Shown here piece by piece: positions 39,800 to 51,060 of a stretch of DNA of 64,000 nt. This stretch comes from Pseudomonadota bacterium (GTDB lineage: Bacteria > Pseudomonadota > Alphaproteobacteria > Micavibrionales > UBA2020). The notes beneath the pieces were generated by a model. It did no database searches. It was not told where the DNA came from and saw only the letters and a list, made by a program, of their open reading frames with translations. Within the stretch, counting starts at the first letter, position 1; every line of letters starts with the position of its first letter. The stretch is taken from NCBI GenBank assembly GCA_021845905.1, contig JAJZVA010000001.1, positions 1-64,000 on the forward strand. The letters are read 5' to 3'. Both the position numbers and the translations under genes were made by a program.

Positions 39800-40952
39800 A
39801 AAAAAAATCGCCGCGCTGATCGTCGCGGGCGGATCGGGCACGCGTTTCGGCGCGCCCAAGCAATATCTGCCCCTGCTCGGCAAAAGCGTTCTGCAATGGA
39901 GCGTCGATGCATTCGGCGGCATCGCGGACGAGATCGTGGCTGTCACGAACCCCGGCCATCCGCAGCCGGAAAGCGTCCGTTGCGTCGCGGGCGGCGCGAC
40001 GAGACAGCAATCCGTGCGCAGCGGACTTGCGGCATTGCGCGCGTCGAAGCCGGATATCGTCCTGATCCACGACGCGGCGCGGCCTTTGGTCACCCGCGCG
40101 CTCATCGAAACACTTGTCGCGGCGGCGGAGAAATCCGGCGCCGCCATTCCCGCGCTCGCCGTCACCGACACGGTCAAAAGAAACGGGCAAACCGAAAGCC
40201 GCGACAATCTTTTTACCGTGCAGACGCCGCAAGCGTTCGACTTCGCGCTGATCGACACGCTGCATGAGAAATATAAAGATAAATCCTTCACCGACGACGC
40301 GGCGCTGTGCGAAGCGGAAGGGCGCGACGTTACGCTGGCCGCGGGTCAGCCGGACAATATCAAGATCACCCACCAGCAAGATCTCGCCCGCGCCGAAAGC
40401 CTGCTCTCGCTCCGCAACGGCGACGTGCGCACCGGTCAGGGTTATGACGTGCACAAGCTCGTGCCCGCGCAGGGAAAAAAGCTCATGCTCTGCGGCGTTC
40501 CCATTCCTCATGATTTCACGCTCGAAGGCCATTCGGATGCGGACGCCGGGTTGCACGCCCTCACCGACGCGCTGCTCGCCGCCATCGGCGCAGGCGACAT
40601 CGGCCAGCACTTCAGTCCGTCCGATCCGCGCTGGAAGAACGCCGACAGCGCATTGTTTTTGAGGCATGCGGCTCACCTCGTCATCGCGCAGGGCGGGTTG
40701 ATCTCGCATGTCGACGTCACCATCGTCTGCGAAGCGCCGAAAATCGCCCCGCACCGCGCCGCCATGCAACAGCGCATCGCCGATATTTTGAACCTGCCGC
40801 CCGCGCGCGTCAGCGTGAAAGCCACCACGACCGAAGGCCTCGGCTTCACCGGCAGGCGCGAAGGCATCGCCGCGCAGGCGATCGCCACCGTACGCCTGCC
40901 GTTCCTTTTCGCAACCGCGCAAAAAGACGAGGATCTGAAATGGGCAAGCTGA
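39786..40952 (+). CDS. ispDF: Bifunctional IspD/IspF (MEP pathway)
   Basis: IspD AALIVAGGSGTRFGAPKQYLPLLGK, IHDAARPL; IspF RTGQGYDVHKL, GHSDADAGLHALTDALL, KATTTEGLGFTGRREGI; TTG start inferred. Confidence 0.93.
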   Translation: MTSTRKKIAALIVAGGSGTRFGAPKQYLPLLGKSVLQWSVDAFGGIADEIVAVTNPGHPQPESVRCVAGGATRQQSVRSGLAALRASKPDIVLIHDAARPLVTRALIETLVAAAEKSGAAIPALAVTDTVKRNGQTESRDNLFTVQTPQAFDFALIDTLHEKYKDKSFTDDAALCEAEGRDVTLAAGQPDNIKITHQQDLARAESLLSLRNGDVRTGQGYDVHKLVPAQGKKLMLCGVPIPHDFTLEGHSDADAGLHALTDALLAAIGAGDIGQHFSPSDPRWKNADSALFLRHAAHLVIAQGGLISHVDVTIVCEAPKIAPHRAAMQQRIADILNLPPARVSVKATTTEGLGFTGRREGIAAQAIATVRLPFLFATAQKDEDLKWAS

Positions 40953-41449
40953 AACCTTCCCTCAAACCCGTGCCGCCGGGTACGACATTTTCCGATCCGC
41001 GCGTGCTGCTGTGCACATGGTTCGGCTCGGGCCTCATCCGCCCCGCGCCGGGCACGATGGGCACCATCGCAGGCATGCCGTTCGGCTATTTCATTTTCCA
41101 GCAATGGGGCATGAAAGGCCTCGCCATCGCCGCGCTTGTCCTGCTCGTCGCCGCGACGCCGTTCGCGACATGGTACGGCAAAAAGTCCGGCACCGTGGAC
41201 GACCAGTCCATCGTCGTCGACGAAGTCGTCGGCGTGTGGATCGCCGGGATCTTCGCGGGAAACAGCATCGGCCTGTGGATCTGGGCTGGGTTTTTGTTCC
41301 GTCTGTTCGACATCTGGAAGCCGTGGCCGGCGTCGTTCTACGACAACCGTTCCAAAGGCGGATTCGACGTGATGATGGACGACGTCGTCGCCGGATTTTA
41401 CGCGCTGTTCGGGGTCGCCATCGTCGCGCTTGCGCTCATGCATACATAA
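40940..41449 (+). CDS. pgpA: Phosphatidylglycerophosphatase A
   Basis: WFGSGLIRPAPGTMGT, IVVDEVVGVW, KPWPASFYDN, DDVVAG. Confidence 0.93.
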   Translation: MGKLKPSLKPVPPGTTFSDPRVLLCTWFGSGLIRPAPGTMGTIAGMPFGYFIFQQWGMKGLAIAALVLLVAATPFATWYGKKSGTVDDQSIVVDEVVGVWIAGIFAGNSIGLWIWAGFLFRLFDIWKPWPASFYDNRSKGGFDVMMDDVVAGFYALFGVAIVALALMHT

Positions 41450-41458
41450 GGACAGGGC

Positions 41459-41956
41459 ATGCCGCTTTTCTCACCGCAACTGCTCTCGCTGTCGGAGAGC
41501 GTCATCCGCTCCGCCGCCGCGAAAAAACTGAAGCTCGCCACGGCGGAATCGTGCACCGGCGGGCTGATCTCGGGCTGCCTCACCGCCATCGCCGGATCGT
41601 CGGAGGTTTTCGACCGCGGGTTCATCACCTATTCCTACGCCGCCAAAACAGACATGCTCGGCGTGCCGCGCAAAACCATCATCGATCGCGGGGCGGTCAG
41701 CCCGGAAGTCGCGCACGCCATGGCGGAAGGCGCGCTGGAAAATTCCGATGCCGACATCGTCGTCGCGGTGACGGGCATCGCCGGCCCCGGCGGCGGAACG
41801 ACGGAAAAACCCGTCGGCCTCGTCTGGCTCGGTTGCGCCATGAAGGGCAAGATATACACCGTCAGCAGGAATTTTTCCGGAGACCGCTCGGACGTGCGCC
41901 TGCAAACGGTTGAAACCGCGCTCAATATCCTCAAAGACGAAATAGAAGGAGCATAA
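41459..41956 (+). CDS. pncC: CinA family nicotinamide-nucleotide amidohydrolase
   Basis: TAESCTGGLISGCLTAIAGSSEVFDRGFITYS, VTGIAGPGGGTTEKPVGLVW. Confidence 0.93.
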   Translation: MPLFSPQLLSLSESVIRSAAAKKLKLATAESCTGGLISGCLTAIAGSSEVFDRGFITYSYAAKTDMLGVPRKTIIDRGAVSPEVAHAMAEGALENSDADIVVAVTGIAGPGGGTTEKPVGLVWLGCAMKGKIYTVSRNFSGDRSDVRLQTVETALNILKDEIEGA

Positions 41957-41957
41957 A

Positions 41958-43091
41958 ATGCCGAACACCAGCAGCATCACCGACAAAGACTGGAAATATC
42001 CGCAAAAGAAATGCAACCGCGAGGGCTTTTTGCAAGTCGATACAAATCCGCCGCATAAAATCCACTGGGAGGAATACGGCAACCCCGACGGCGAGCCGGT
42101 GATGTTTCTGCACGGTGGCCCGGGCGGCGCGTGCGATCCTGTCTTGTCGCGCTTTTTCGATCCCGAACGCTACCGCGTCATCCTCTTCGACCAGCGGGGT
42201 TGCGGAAAAAGCACGCCGACCGTCGCCGCCGACGGGCCGGAGATCGCGCTCAAAAACAACGACACCGATCATCTCATCGAAGACATCGTCAAGCTCCGCG
42301 CGGAGCTCGGCATCGAAGGAAAAATGCACGTCTTCGGCGGCTCGTGGGGCTCGACGCTGTCGCTCACTTACGCCATCCGCCATCCGGAAACGGTGGAAAC
42401 GCTGATCTTGCGCGGCATCTTCCTCGGCAACCGCGAAGACCTCGACTTCATGTATCAGGGCAACGCCGCAACCTATGCCCGGAATCCCAATGTCATCACC
42501 GCGCCCGGCAGCTACATCTGCTATCCGGAGGCGTGGAAAAAATTCGTCGAGATCATTCCGCCGGAAAAGCGCGGCGACATGGCAAAAGCCTATAAGGAAA
42601 TCTTCGACATGAAGCCCAAAAACGACGAAGAGCGCGCATTGCAGCAAAAAGCCGCCGTCGCATGGTCGGTCTGGGAGGGCACGATCAGCCACCTCATCCC
42701 CGACGTCGCGGAAGCCGAAAGCCATTTCGGCGAGGACAGCTTCGCCGTCTGCTTCGCGCAGATCGAGGCGCACTTCTTCGCCAACAAGCTTTTTTTGCCG
42801 TCAAATTACATCATCGACAACGCTGTCAAACTGAAAGACATTCCGGTGCACATCGTCCATGGCCGCTTCGACCTTGTCTGCCCGCTTTCGCAGGGCGAGG
42901 CGCTGGCCGCCGCGCTCTCCAAATCCGGCAATCCGCCAAAAACCTATAACAAAACCACGGCGGGCCACAGCATGCTGGAGCGCGAAAACTGTCTTGCCCT
43001 GACGGAGATCATGGAAACGCTGCCGCGCATGGCGGGCTTTGCGCCAAAAACCGTTCCGGCAAAACAACGCAAGCACAACAACGGACTATGA
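41958..43091 (+). CDS. pip: Proline iminopeptidase
   Basis: HGGPGGACDP, DQRGCGKSTP, GGSWGSTLSL, HGRFDLVCP. Confidence 0.95.
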   Translation: MPNTSSITDKDWKYPQKKCNREGFLQVDTNPPHKIHWEEYGNPDGEPVMFLHGGPGGACDPVLSRFFDPERYRVILFDQRGCGKSTPTVAADGPEIALKNNDTDHLIEDIVKLRAELGIEGKMHVFGGSWGSTLSLTYAIRHPETVETLILRGIFLGNREDLDFMYQGNAATYARNPNVITAPGSYICYPEAWKKFVEIIPPEKRGDMAKAYKEIFDMKPKNDEERALQQKAAVAWSVWEGTISHLIPDVAEAESHFGEDSFAVCFAQIEAHFFANKLFLPSNYIIDNAVKLKDIPVHIVHGRFDLVCPLSQGEALAAALSKSGNPPKTYNKTTAGHSMLERENCLALTEIMETLPRMAGFAPKTVPAKQRKHNNGL

Positions 43092-43142
43092 CAACGCATA
43101 TCGGGGATTCGCCTTTTCGCAAATAAATGCTAATCTTGAGAC

Positions 43143-44582
43143 ATGCCTGATCACATTCACACGACGGACAAAATTTTCTTCGATAAAACCGGCCTCGATC
43201 CCGCGGGCGTCGCGAGGATCGTCGACGACAGCCTCACCGGCGCGGACGACGGCGAGCTTTATCTGCAATACGTGCAGTCGGAGTTTTTTTCCTGGGACGA
43301 CGGGCGGCTGAAAAACAGCTCTTACGACACGGATACCGGCTTCGGTTTGCGCTCCGTCGCGGGCGAGACGTTCGGCTTCGCCCATTCGTCGGAGATGACG
43401 GACGCCGCGCTGAAACGCGCGGGCGAAACCGTCCGCGCCACGCAGAAAGGCTATGCGGGCAAGATGGATCTCAATCCGCAGAAAACCAACAGCCAGCTCT
43501 ATATCGACGAGAACCCCCTGCCCGCCCTCGCGTTTGAAAAGAAAATAAAGTTGCTGCAGGACATCGACGCCTACGCCCGCGCCAAAGACCCGCGCGTCAA
43601 ACAGGTTTCCATCTCTCTGTCCGCATCGTGGAACGCGGTGCAGATTTTGCGCGCGGGCGATCACAAGGCCGCCGACATCCGCCCGCTGGTGCGCCTCAAC
43701 GTCACGGTTTATGTGGATGACGGAAACGGTCGCATGGAAGAAGGCTACACCGGCCTCGGCGGACGCTATGCCTACGACCGCCTGTTCGATGAAAAAACCT
43801 GGAAGGCGACCGTGGACGAAGCTTACCGGCAAGCCGTGGTCAATCTCTCCTCGGTCGCCGCGCCCGCGGGCGAGATGGTCGTCGTGCTCGGCGCGGGCTG
43901 GCCCGGCATTTTGCTGCACGAGGCGATCGGCCACGGCCTTGAGGGCGATTTCAACCGCAAGGGCACATCCGCTTTCTCCGGCCTGATCGGCAAACAGGTC
44001 GCCGCCAAAGGTGTCACCGTGGTCGACGACGGCACGCTCCCCGACAGGCGCGGCTCCATCACCATCGACGACGAAGGCACGCCTTCGCAACGCAACGTCC
44101 TGATCGAGGACGGCATCCTCGTCGGCTACCTGCAGGATCGCATGAACGCGCGTCTGATGGGCGGCAAATCCACCGGCAACGGACGGCGCGAAAGCTACGC
44201 CGACAACCCCATGCCGCGCATGACCAACACCATGATGCTCGGCGGAGACCATGCGCCCGATGAAATCATCGCATCGGTGAAAAAAGGTCTCTATGCCGTC
44301 AACTTCGGCGGCGGACAGGTGGACATCACCTCGGGCAAGTTCGTCTTCTCGGCGACGGAAGCTTACATGATAGAGGATGGAAAAATCGGCGCGCCGGTCA
44401 AGGGCGCGACGCTGATCGGCAACGGGCCGGACGTCCTCACCAAAGTCAAAATGGTCGGCAACGACATGAAGCTCGACGAAGGCGTCGGCACCTGCGGCAA
44501 GGACGGGCAGAGCGTTCCCGTCGGCGTTGGGCAGCCGACCCTGCGCGTGGACGGACTCACCGTGGGAGGTACGCAGACATGA
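43143..44582 (+). CDS. tldD: TldD metalloprotease
   Basis: HEAIGHGLEGD motif, PMPRMTNTMMLGG, TLRVDGLTVGG. Confidence 0.94.
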   Translation: MPDHIHTTDKIFFDKTGLDPAGVARIVDDSLTGADDGELYLQYVQSEFFSWDDGRLKNSSYDTDTGFGLRSVAGETFGFAHSSEMTDAALKRAGETVRATQKGYAGKMDLNPQKTNSQLYIDENPLPALAFEKKIKLLQDIDAYARAKDPRVKQVSISLSASWNAVQILRAGDHKAADIRPLVRLNVTVYVDDGNGRMEEGYTGLGGRYAYDRLFDEKTWKATVDEAYRQAVVNLSSVAAPAGEMVVVLGAGWPGILLHEAIGHGLEGDFNRKGTSAFSGLIGKQVAAKGVTVVDDGTLPDRRGSITIDDEGTPSQRNVLIEDGILVGYLQDRMNARLMGGKSTGNGRRESYADNPMPRMTNTMMLGGDHAPDEIIASVKKGLYAVNFGGGQVDITSGKFVFSATEAYMIEDGKIGAPVKGATLIGNGPDVLTKVKMVGNDMKLDEGVGTCGKDGQSVPVGVGQPTLRVDGLTVGGTQT

Positions 44583-44992
44583 CGGGACACATCACCTTCA
44601 TCACGCCGGTCTATGCAGGGTTTTTCGGCATCCTGCTGGTCGTGTTGTCGCGGCGCGTCACCAATTTGCGCCGGAAGTACGAAAGCTCCAACAAAATGCG
44701 CGAATCCGGCCATAACGAGCTGAACGCCGCCGTGCGCGCGCGGGACAACATCGTGGAATATGTGCCTTATGCCCTGCTCCTGATGTGGATGCTCGAAACC
44801 ATGCAGTTCAGCGCGCATCTGATTCACGGCCTTGGCATTCTGCTGGTGGTGGCGCGCATGGCGCACCTTCACGGTTTGAGCCAGCCGGGCGGCGACGGGT
44901 TTGGCCGCCGTCTGGGTAATAATCTTACCTGGGCGCATATTATTATCTGTAGCGCATTTTGCTTTTCCGGCGCGTTTGGATTTGTTTTTTAA
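44579..44992 (+). CDS. MAPEG family membrane protein
   Basis: N...RARDNIVEYVPYALLLMWMLE, RMAHLHGL. Confidence 0.85.
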   Translation: MTGHITFITPVYAGFFGILLVVLSRRVTNLRRKYESSNKMRESGHNELNAAVRARDNIVEYVPYALLLMWMLETMQFSAHLIHGLGILLVVARMAHLHGLSQPGGDGFGRRLGNNLTWAHIIICSAFCFSGAFGFVF

Positions 44993-45087
44993 TCCATAAG
45001 AAATAAAATTACAGAAATATACATTGACATATCTATAATGTTCCGTTAAATTCCAGATACATAAAATTCCCAAAAAGGAAATGCAAC

Positions 45088-46872
45088 ATGGCTAGACCAG
45101 ATCCTTCGGCGCATATTGTTGGAATTATTGTCGAAGATCATGGCGCTTTGCATTTCAAGCCTTGCAGTAAAAAAGAAAGATCAAAGACTTACGCGTTGAA
45201 TTCTCTTGGTTCATCCGGCGCAAAAGATGGCGATATTGTCGTCGCAAAACGAATCCCAAGCACACAGTCAAACCCCAAAGTGAGCGTGACACGGGTCCTC
45301 GGGCAAAAAACGACGCCGGGAATACTTACAACGATAAGTATTTATGAACATGGGCTTAGTGAAATATTCTCATCTAACGCTTTAAAAGATGCGAGCTCCC
45401 ATGCCGTGCCGGATCTCGGCAACCGTGAGGATTTGCGCGATATTCCGCTGGTCACCGTGGACGGGCCAGACTCCCGTGATTTCGATGACGCCATATTCGC
45501 CGAGCCGACGCAGGACGGAGGCATGCACCTGATCGTCGCGATCGCCGACGTTTCGTGGTACGTGCGCCCGGGAAGCAAGCTGGATGATGAAGCCTACGAG
45601 CGCGGCAATTCCACCTATCTGCCCGACCGCGCCGTGCCGATGCTGCCCGAAAGCCTCTCCAACGGCCTTTGCTCTTTGAAGCCACATGAGGACCGCGCCG
45701 TCATGGCGGCGCATCTCTGGATCGACCGGGACGGCAACCTGACCAAAAAGAAGGTCACGCGCGGCCTGATGCGTTCAGCCGCCCGCCTCACCTACACGCA
45801 GCTGCAGGCCGCGAAAGACGGCAACCCGGACGCAACTACAACACCGTTGATGGACAGCGTGGTCACGCCGCTTTATGAAGCTTATGACATTCTCAAAAAG
45901 GCCAGCGTGGCGCGCGGCGCGCTGGATCTCGCCCTGCCTGAGTACAAAGCGCAAGTGAACGACAAGGGCGAAACCGTCGCTGTCGCCAAAGGCGACGAGT
46001 CGGAGAGCCATCAGGTCATCGCCGAGTTCATGATTCTCGCCAACAGCGCCGTCGACCAGTTGCTGCATGAAGCCCATGCGCCCTGCGTGCACCGCCATCA
46101 TGCGCCGCCGCCGGATGAAAAGCTTGAAATCCTCCGCGCTCAACTGAAGGTCGCCGGCATCGAATTGCCCGCCAAGGGCGCGATCAAAAGCGCCGCTGAT
46201 TTCAAAGAACTCACTGAAAAGGCGCGTCAGCTCCCCACGGAGGAAGCCGTTGAAACCATTCAGAACGTCGCGCGCGCCCAGTCCAAGGCCAAATACGATA
46301 CGCAAAACGCCGCGCATTTCGGCCTCGCGCTGGAACGCTACGCCCATTTCACTTCACCGATCCGCCGTTATGCCGACCTGCTGAACCATCGCAGTCTCGC
46401 AGAAGCTTTCAACCTCGGCGGCGGCGGGCTGGACGCGACGCAAAAAGGCCGCCTTCCTGAGATGGCGGCTCATGTCAACGACACGGAGATGCGTTCCGTC
46501 AAAATCGAACGCGCGGCGGACGCCCGTTATGCGGCAGATTACCTCTCGAAAAAAACCGGCAGCGCTTTTAAAGGCCACATCACCGGAGTCATCAACGGCG
46601 CCGTGTTCGTCCGTCTCGACGGCCTCGGTTGCGAAGGCATGCTGCCGGTCAAGTTTCTGCCCAAGGACGACTACAGCTTCGATGAGTTCAAAAAAATCCT
46701 CGTCGGCGCGAACAGCGGACGCACCTTCCGCGCGGGCGACGAGATGACCGTGCGCGTGAAAGTCGCGGACGGGCTGAGCGGCGCGATCATCCTGACGCCC
46801 GTCAACGACAACGAGGCCACGGCAACGCCACAGCCGAAACGGCGCCGCAAAGCGGCTTTCTCGCCAAAGTAA
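45088..46872 (+). CDS. RNB-domain ribonuclease, compact RNase R-like
   Basis: VDGPDSRDFDDAIF catalytic motif, YAHFTSPIRRYADLLNHR, C-terminal S1 domain; short N-terminus compared with RNase R. Confidence 0.9.
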   Translation: MARPDPSAHIVGIIVEDHGALHFKPCSKKERSKTYALNSLGSSGAKDGDIVVAKRIPSTQSNPKVSVTRVLGQKTTPGILTTISIYEHGLSEIFSSNALKDASSHAVPDLGNREDLRDIPLVTVDGPDSRDFDDAIFAEPTQDGGMHLIVAIADVSWYVRPGSKLDDEAYERGNSTYLPDRAVPMLPESLSNGLCSLKPHEDRAVMAAHLWIDRDGNLTKKKVTRGLMRSAARLTYTQLQAAKDGNPDATTTPLMDSVVTPLYEAYDILKKASVARGALDLALPEYKAQVNDKGETVAVAKGDESESHQVIAEFMILANSAVDQLLHEAHAPCVHRHHAPPPDEKLEILRAQLKVAGIELPAKGAIKSAADFKELTEKARQLPTEEAVETIQNVARAQSKAKYDTQNAAHFGLALERYAHFTSPIRRYADLLNHRSLAEAFNLGGGGLDATQKGRLPEMAAHVNDTEMRSVKIERAADARYAADYLSKKTGSAFKGHITGVINGAVFVRLDGLGCEGMLPVKFLPKDDYSFDEFKKILVGANSGRTFRAGDEMTVRVKVADGLSGAIILTPVNDNEATATPQPKRRRKAAFSPK

Positions 46873-46886
46873 AACGGAAACATGGC

Positions 46887-48128
46887 ATGAAAAAAGTTTC
46901 GGCGGACACAATCACAGAGTTGACGATTTCCGCCGCGACCACGCCGGAAAACGTCGGCGCGCCGCCCACCGTTCAAGAACTGATCGACGGCATCCGCGCC
47001 ACGCTGACCGGCAAAATAAAGGCGCTTTCCGCCTCTGAAAAAAATGCCGAGGAAACCGCGCCGCCGGAGAAAAAAGCCCAGCCGACCGCGTTTCATATTT
47101 CACGCGAACATCTGGTCCGCGAGCTTGAGGACTTCGAGAATATCATCGCCGATTTGCCGGTCGGTTTCCGTCTCGCGCCGGTTTTGTATTCCACGATCAA
47201 GCATAGAGAGAATGCCGGCATCTATTCGCAATTCAGTTCCTGCGTGAAGCCGCAATTCTTCCGTTTCCTCGCCGAGAACCATGCGGAAGAGCTGAAGGCG
47301 CTCGGCATCTGCTCCAAAGGCATCAAGCGTATGACGCAAGGGCAGAAGCCGGTCGATGAGAGCAACAGGCCTTACGACGTCAACGTCGACCATATCATAG
47401 AGCGGTTCGGCGGCGGCAGGGCTTCGCTCACGGAAGAGGTCGATCCGCAGATGCCGCGCGGCAGCCAGCCGACGCACCTCACCAACCATTTCGCCAATCT
47501 CATGCTCATGCCGCGCGACGTTCATGAGCGTAAAAACAAGCTGAATGAAATTCAGGGTGCGTCGAAGACGCCGTTCGGAGAGAGCAAATGGGTGCTGATG
47601 ATTGTGCCTGAGGTGGACGCGAAACACGCCGGATATGTTTCCCAGCCGCAGCCGACGCCGCTTTCTTCTGTGCCCGGCGTTCCGCAGCGGTCGCGCCGCG
47701 AAACCGCGTTGCAGAACCTGGTCGACGCGACGGCCCAGCTTAACCGCATGATCAATCTGGTGCTTAAGTCTGACGACCCGAAAGCCGTCAATGTCGATCT
47801 GTCGATTGACAGGATGGAAAGAAGCCTGATGGCGGTCTTTAACACGGCGGCGCACAGCCCGCGGGATTTGAAGGATTTGCGCAGGTTCTGCGACCACAGG
47901 AATTTCAGAAGCGTGCGCGAGGATCTTGTCCTTTTGCCGCGGGAAAAAACGGAAAAGTTGCGCCATGCGCTGGATTTGCTGGATACAAAAATCAGCAAGC
48001 GCTTCAACGACAATGCCGATGGCGCAAAAACGCAGCCGGTGATTGTTTCCTGTGCGCCCGCGATGCAGCAAAGACCGGACAAGAAAAAGAAGCACAAGAA
48101 AAAAAGCAAGCGTTACAACAGGCGATAG
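46887..48128 (+). CDS. Hypothetical protein with HNH-like motif
   Basis: VDHIIERFGGG...HLTNHFANLMLMPRDVHERKNKLNE resembles a DH-x-GG...N-L...H-x2-KN beta-beta-alpha metal site. Confidence 0.7.
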   Translation: MKKVSADTITELTISAATTPENVGAPPTVQELIDGIRATLTGKIKALSASEKNAEETAPPEKKAQPTAFHISREHLVRELEDFENIIADLPVGFRLAPVLYSTIKHRENAGIYSQFSSCVKPQFFRFLAENHAEELKALGICSKGIKRMTQGQKPVDESNRPYDVNVDHIIERFGGGRASLTEEVDPQMPRGSQPTHLTNHFANLMLMPRDVHERKNKLNEIQGASKTPFGESKWVLMIVPEVDAKHAGYVSQPQPTPLSSVPGVPQRSRRETALQNLVDATAQLNRMINLVLKSDDPKAVNVDLSIDRMERSLMAVFNTAAHSPRDLKDLRRFCDHRNFRSVREDLVLLPREKTEKLRHALDLLDTKISKRFNDNADGAKTQPVIVSCAPAMQQRPDKKKKHKKKSKRYNRR

Positions 48129-48188
48129 CCCGCCCGCGCAACCGCGCGGTGTTTGGCGCGGGTTTCAGATTTCTTTGCGAAATGCCGG

Positions 48189-49871
<1,683 letters not shown>

Positions 49872-50144
49872 CTATTTGATTTCCTTATGTTTTTTGTCAG
49901 CGCCATTCAGGCTGTGATATAAATAATATCCTTGTTATAGTTATAAAAAGCTTGTTCTGCAAGCTTCGGTTTTTTTTTATTAAAAATAATCAAAATCGAT
50001 GCATAGACCTGATTTTATCGCCCGGATAGCGCGCGCTCATAAGGCGGCGTGTTAGTTTTATTGAAGCTGCCGCTATAATCCTCTAGGATTTAACGAAGTT
50101 CTGACATCAAACCCAAGCCAGTCCACCATTTCGAGGATCCCGCA

Positions 50145-50786
50145 ATGTTGCCGCGCATGCCAGCCTCCAGACACGACACGGATACCGCGCGTCTTATTCT
50201 CGTCGGGCCCATGCAAAAGAGCATTTTGCGCCCCGCGCGGCTCAAATCTCTCACATTGCAAAAAGCCCCGCAAGTCGCGGTGGACGGCGGCGGTGCGTTT
50301 GCCGTCGATCCTGTTTTATGGGTGGGGGACGGCGATTCCGGCATCGTTCCGAAGTCGGTGCCGGTCTGCTTCAAAAGCGATCAGGGTATGACGGATTTCC
50401 GCTTCTGTCTGGAAACGGTGCGTATCTGGAACTGGCGCGAACTACACATCTTCGGCTTTCTCGATGGACGGAAGGATCATGAACTCGCCAACCTCGGCGA
50501 ACTCCACGCGGCTTTGAAAAAACGCCGCGTGCCATCGTCCGCCGTTTTTTATGACGCGAAAAATCGTCCGGTCATCCGTTTCTTTCAGGCGAGGCAACAC
50601 AAAATCAATCTGCACGGGACGTTTTCAGTCTTGGTTATCGAAGCCGCGAAGATCAGCCTCGCGGGGAAATGCAAATATCCGGCGCGCAACGTCGCCCTCG
50701 CTCCGCTGTCCGGCCGCGGCGTTTCCAACGTCGCTTCCGGCGACGTGCGGATCAGCGCGACCAAGCCGTTTTTTATTATTGGCTAG
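50145..50786 (+). CDS. Thiamine pyrophosphokinase-like protein
   Basis: VDGGGAFAVDPVLWVGDGDSG and SDQGMTDFRFCLE resemble TPK GDxDS and DxTDF motifs. Confidence 0.75.
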   Translation: MLPRMPASRHDTDTARLILVGPMQKSILRPARLKSLTLQKAPQVAVDGGGAFAVDPVLWVGDGDSGIVPKSVPVCFKSDQGMTDFRFCLETVRIWNWRELHIFGFLDGRKDHELANLGELHAALKKRRVPSSAVFYDAKNRPVIRFFQARQHKINLHGTFSVLVIEAAKISLAGKCKYPARNVALAPLSGRGVSNVASGDVRISATKPFFIIG

Positions 50787-51060
50787 GGTCAGACCTCATT
50801 AATCTATGGAATTATATAAGCCCTGCGCCGTATTGGATGCAAGGAAAAGCAACGAAAGCGTGGTGGATCCCACGCTGAGTTGCTTTGACGCCGCAGACGG
50901 TGCGGCCGAGGGCTTACCCTTCCGGGCGCGGCGAAAATGACGCCCTGCGGCTTCCAAGGCTTTGACCGTAGCAACCGCTACGCTCTGCAGCCTTGTCATT
51001 GCAGGATCGCCATTTTCGCTTCGCGTAGAATTGCCATAGATTAATGAGGTCTGACCCTAA
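50784..51060. repeat. MITE/REP-like non-coding element, copy B, ~277 bp
   Basis: TIR TAGGGTCAGACCTCATTAATCTATGG at both ends (inverted, 26 bp exact); interior shares gcaagg-aaagcaacg, gcggcgaaaatg-cgcc, ccgctacgc and cattttcgct-cgcg with copy A. Confidence 0.88.

Noticed and set aside
38204-40291. 695-aa minus-strand ORF antisense to ALDH and ispDF
   Set aside because: Antisense shadow over two well-supported genes.
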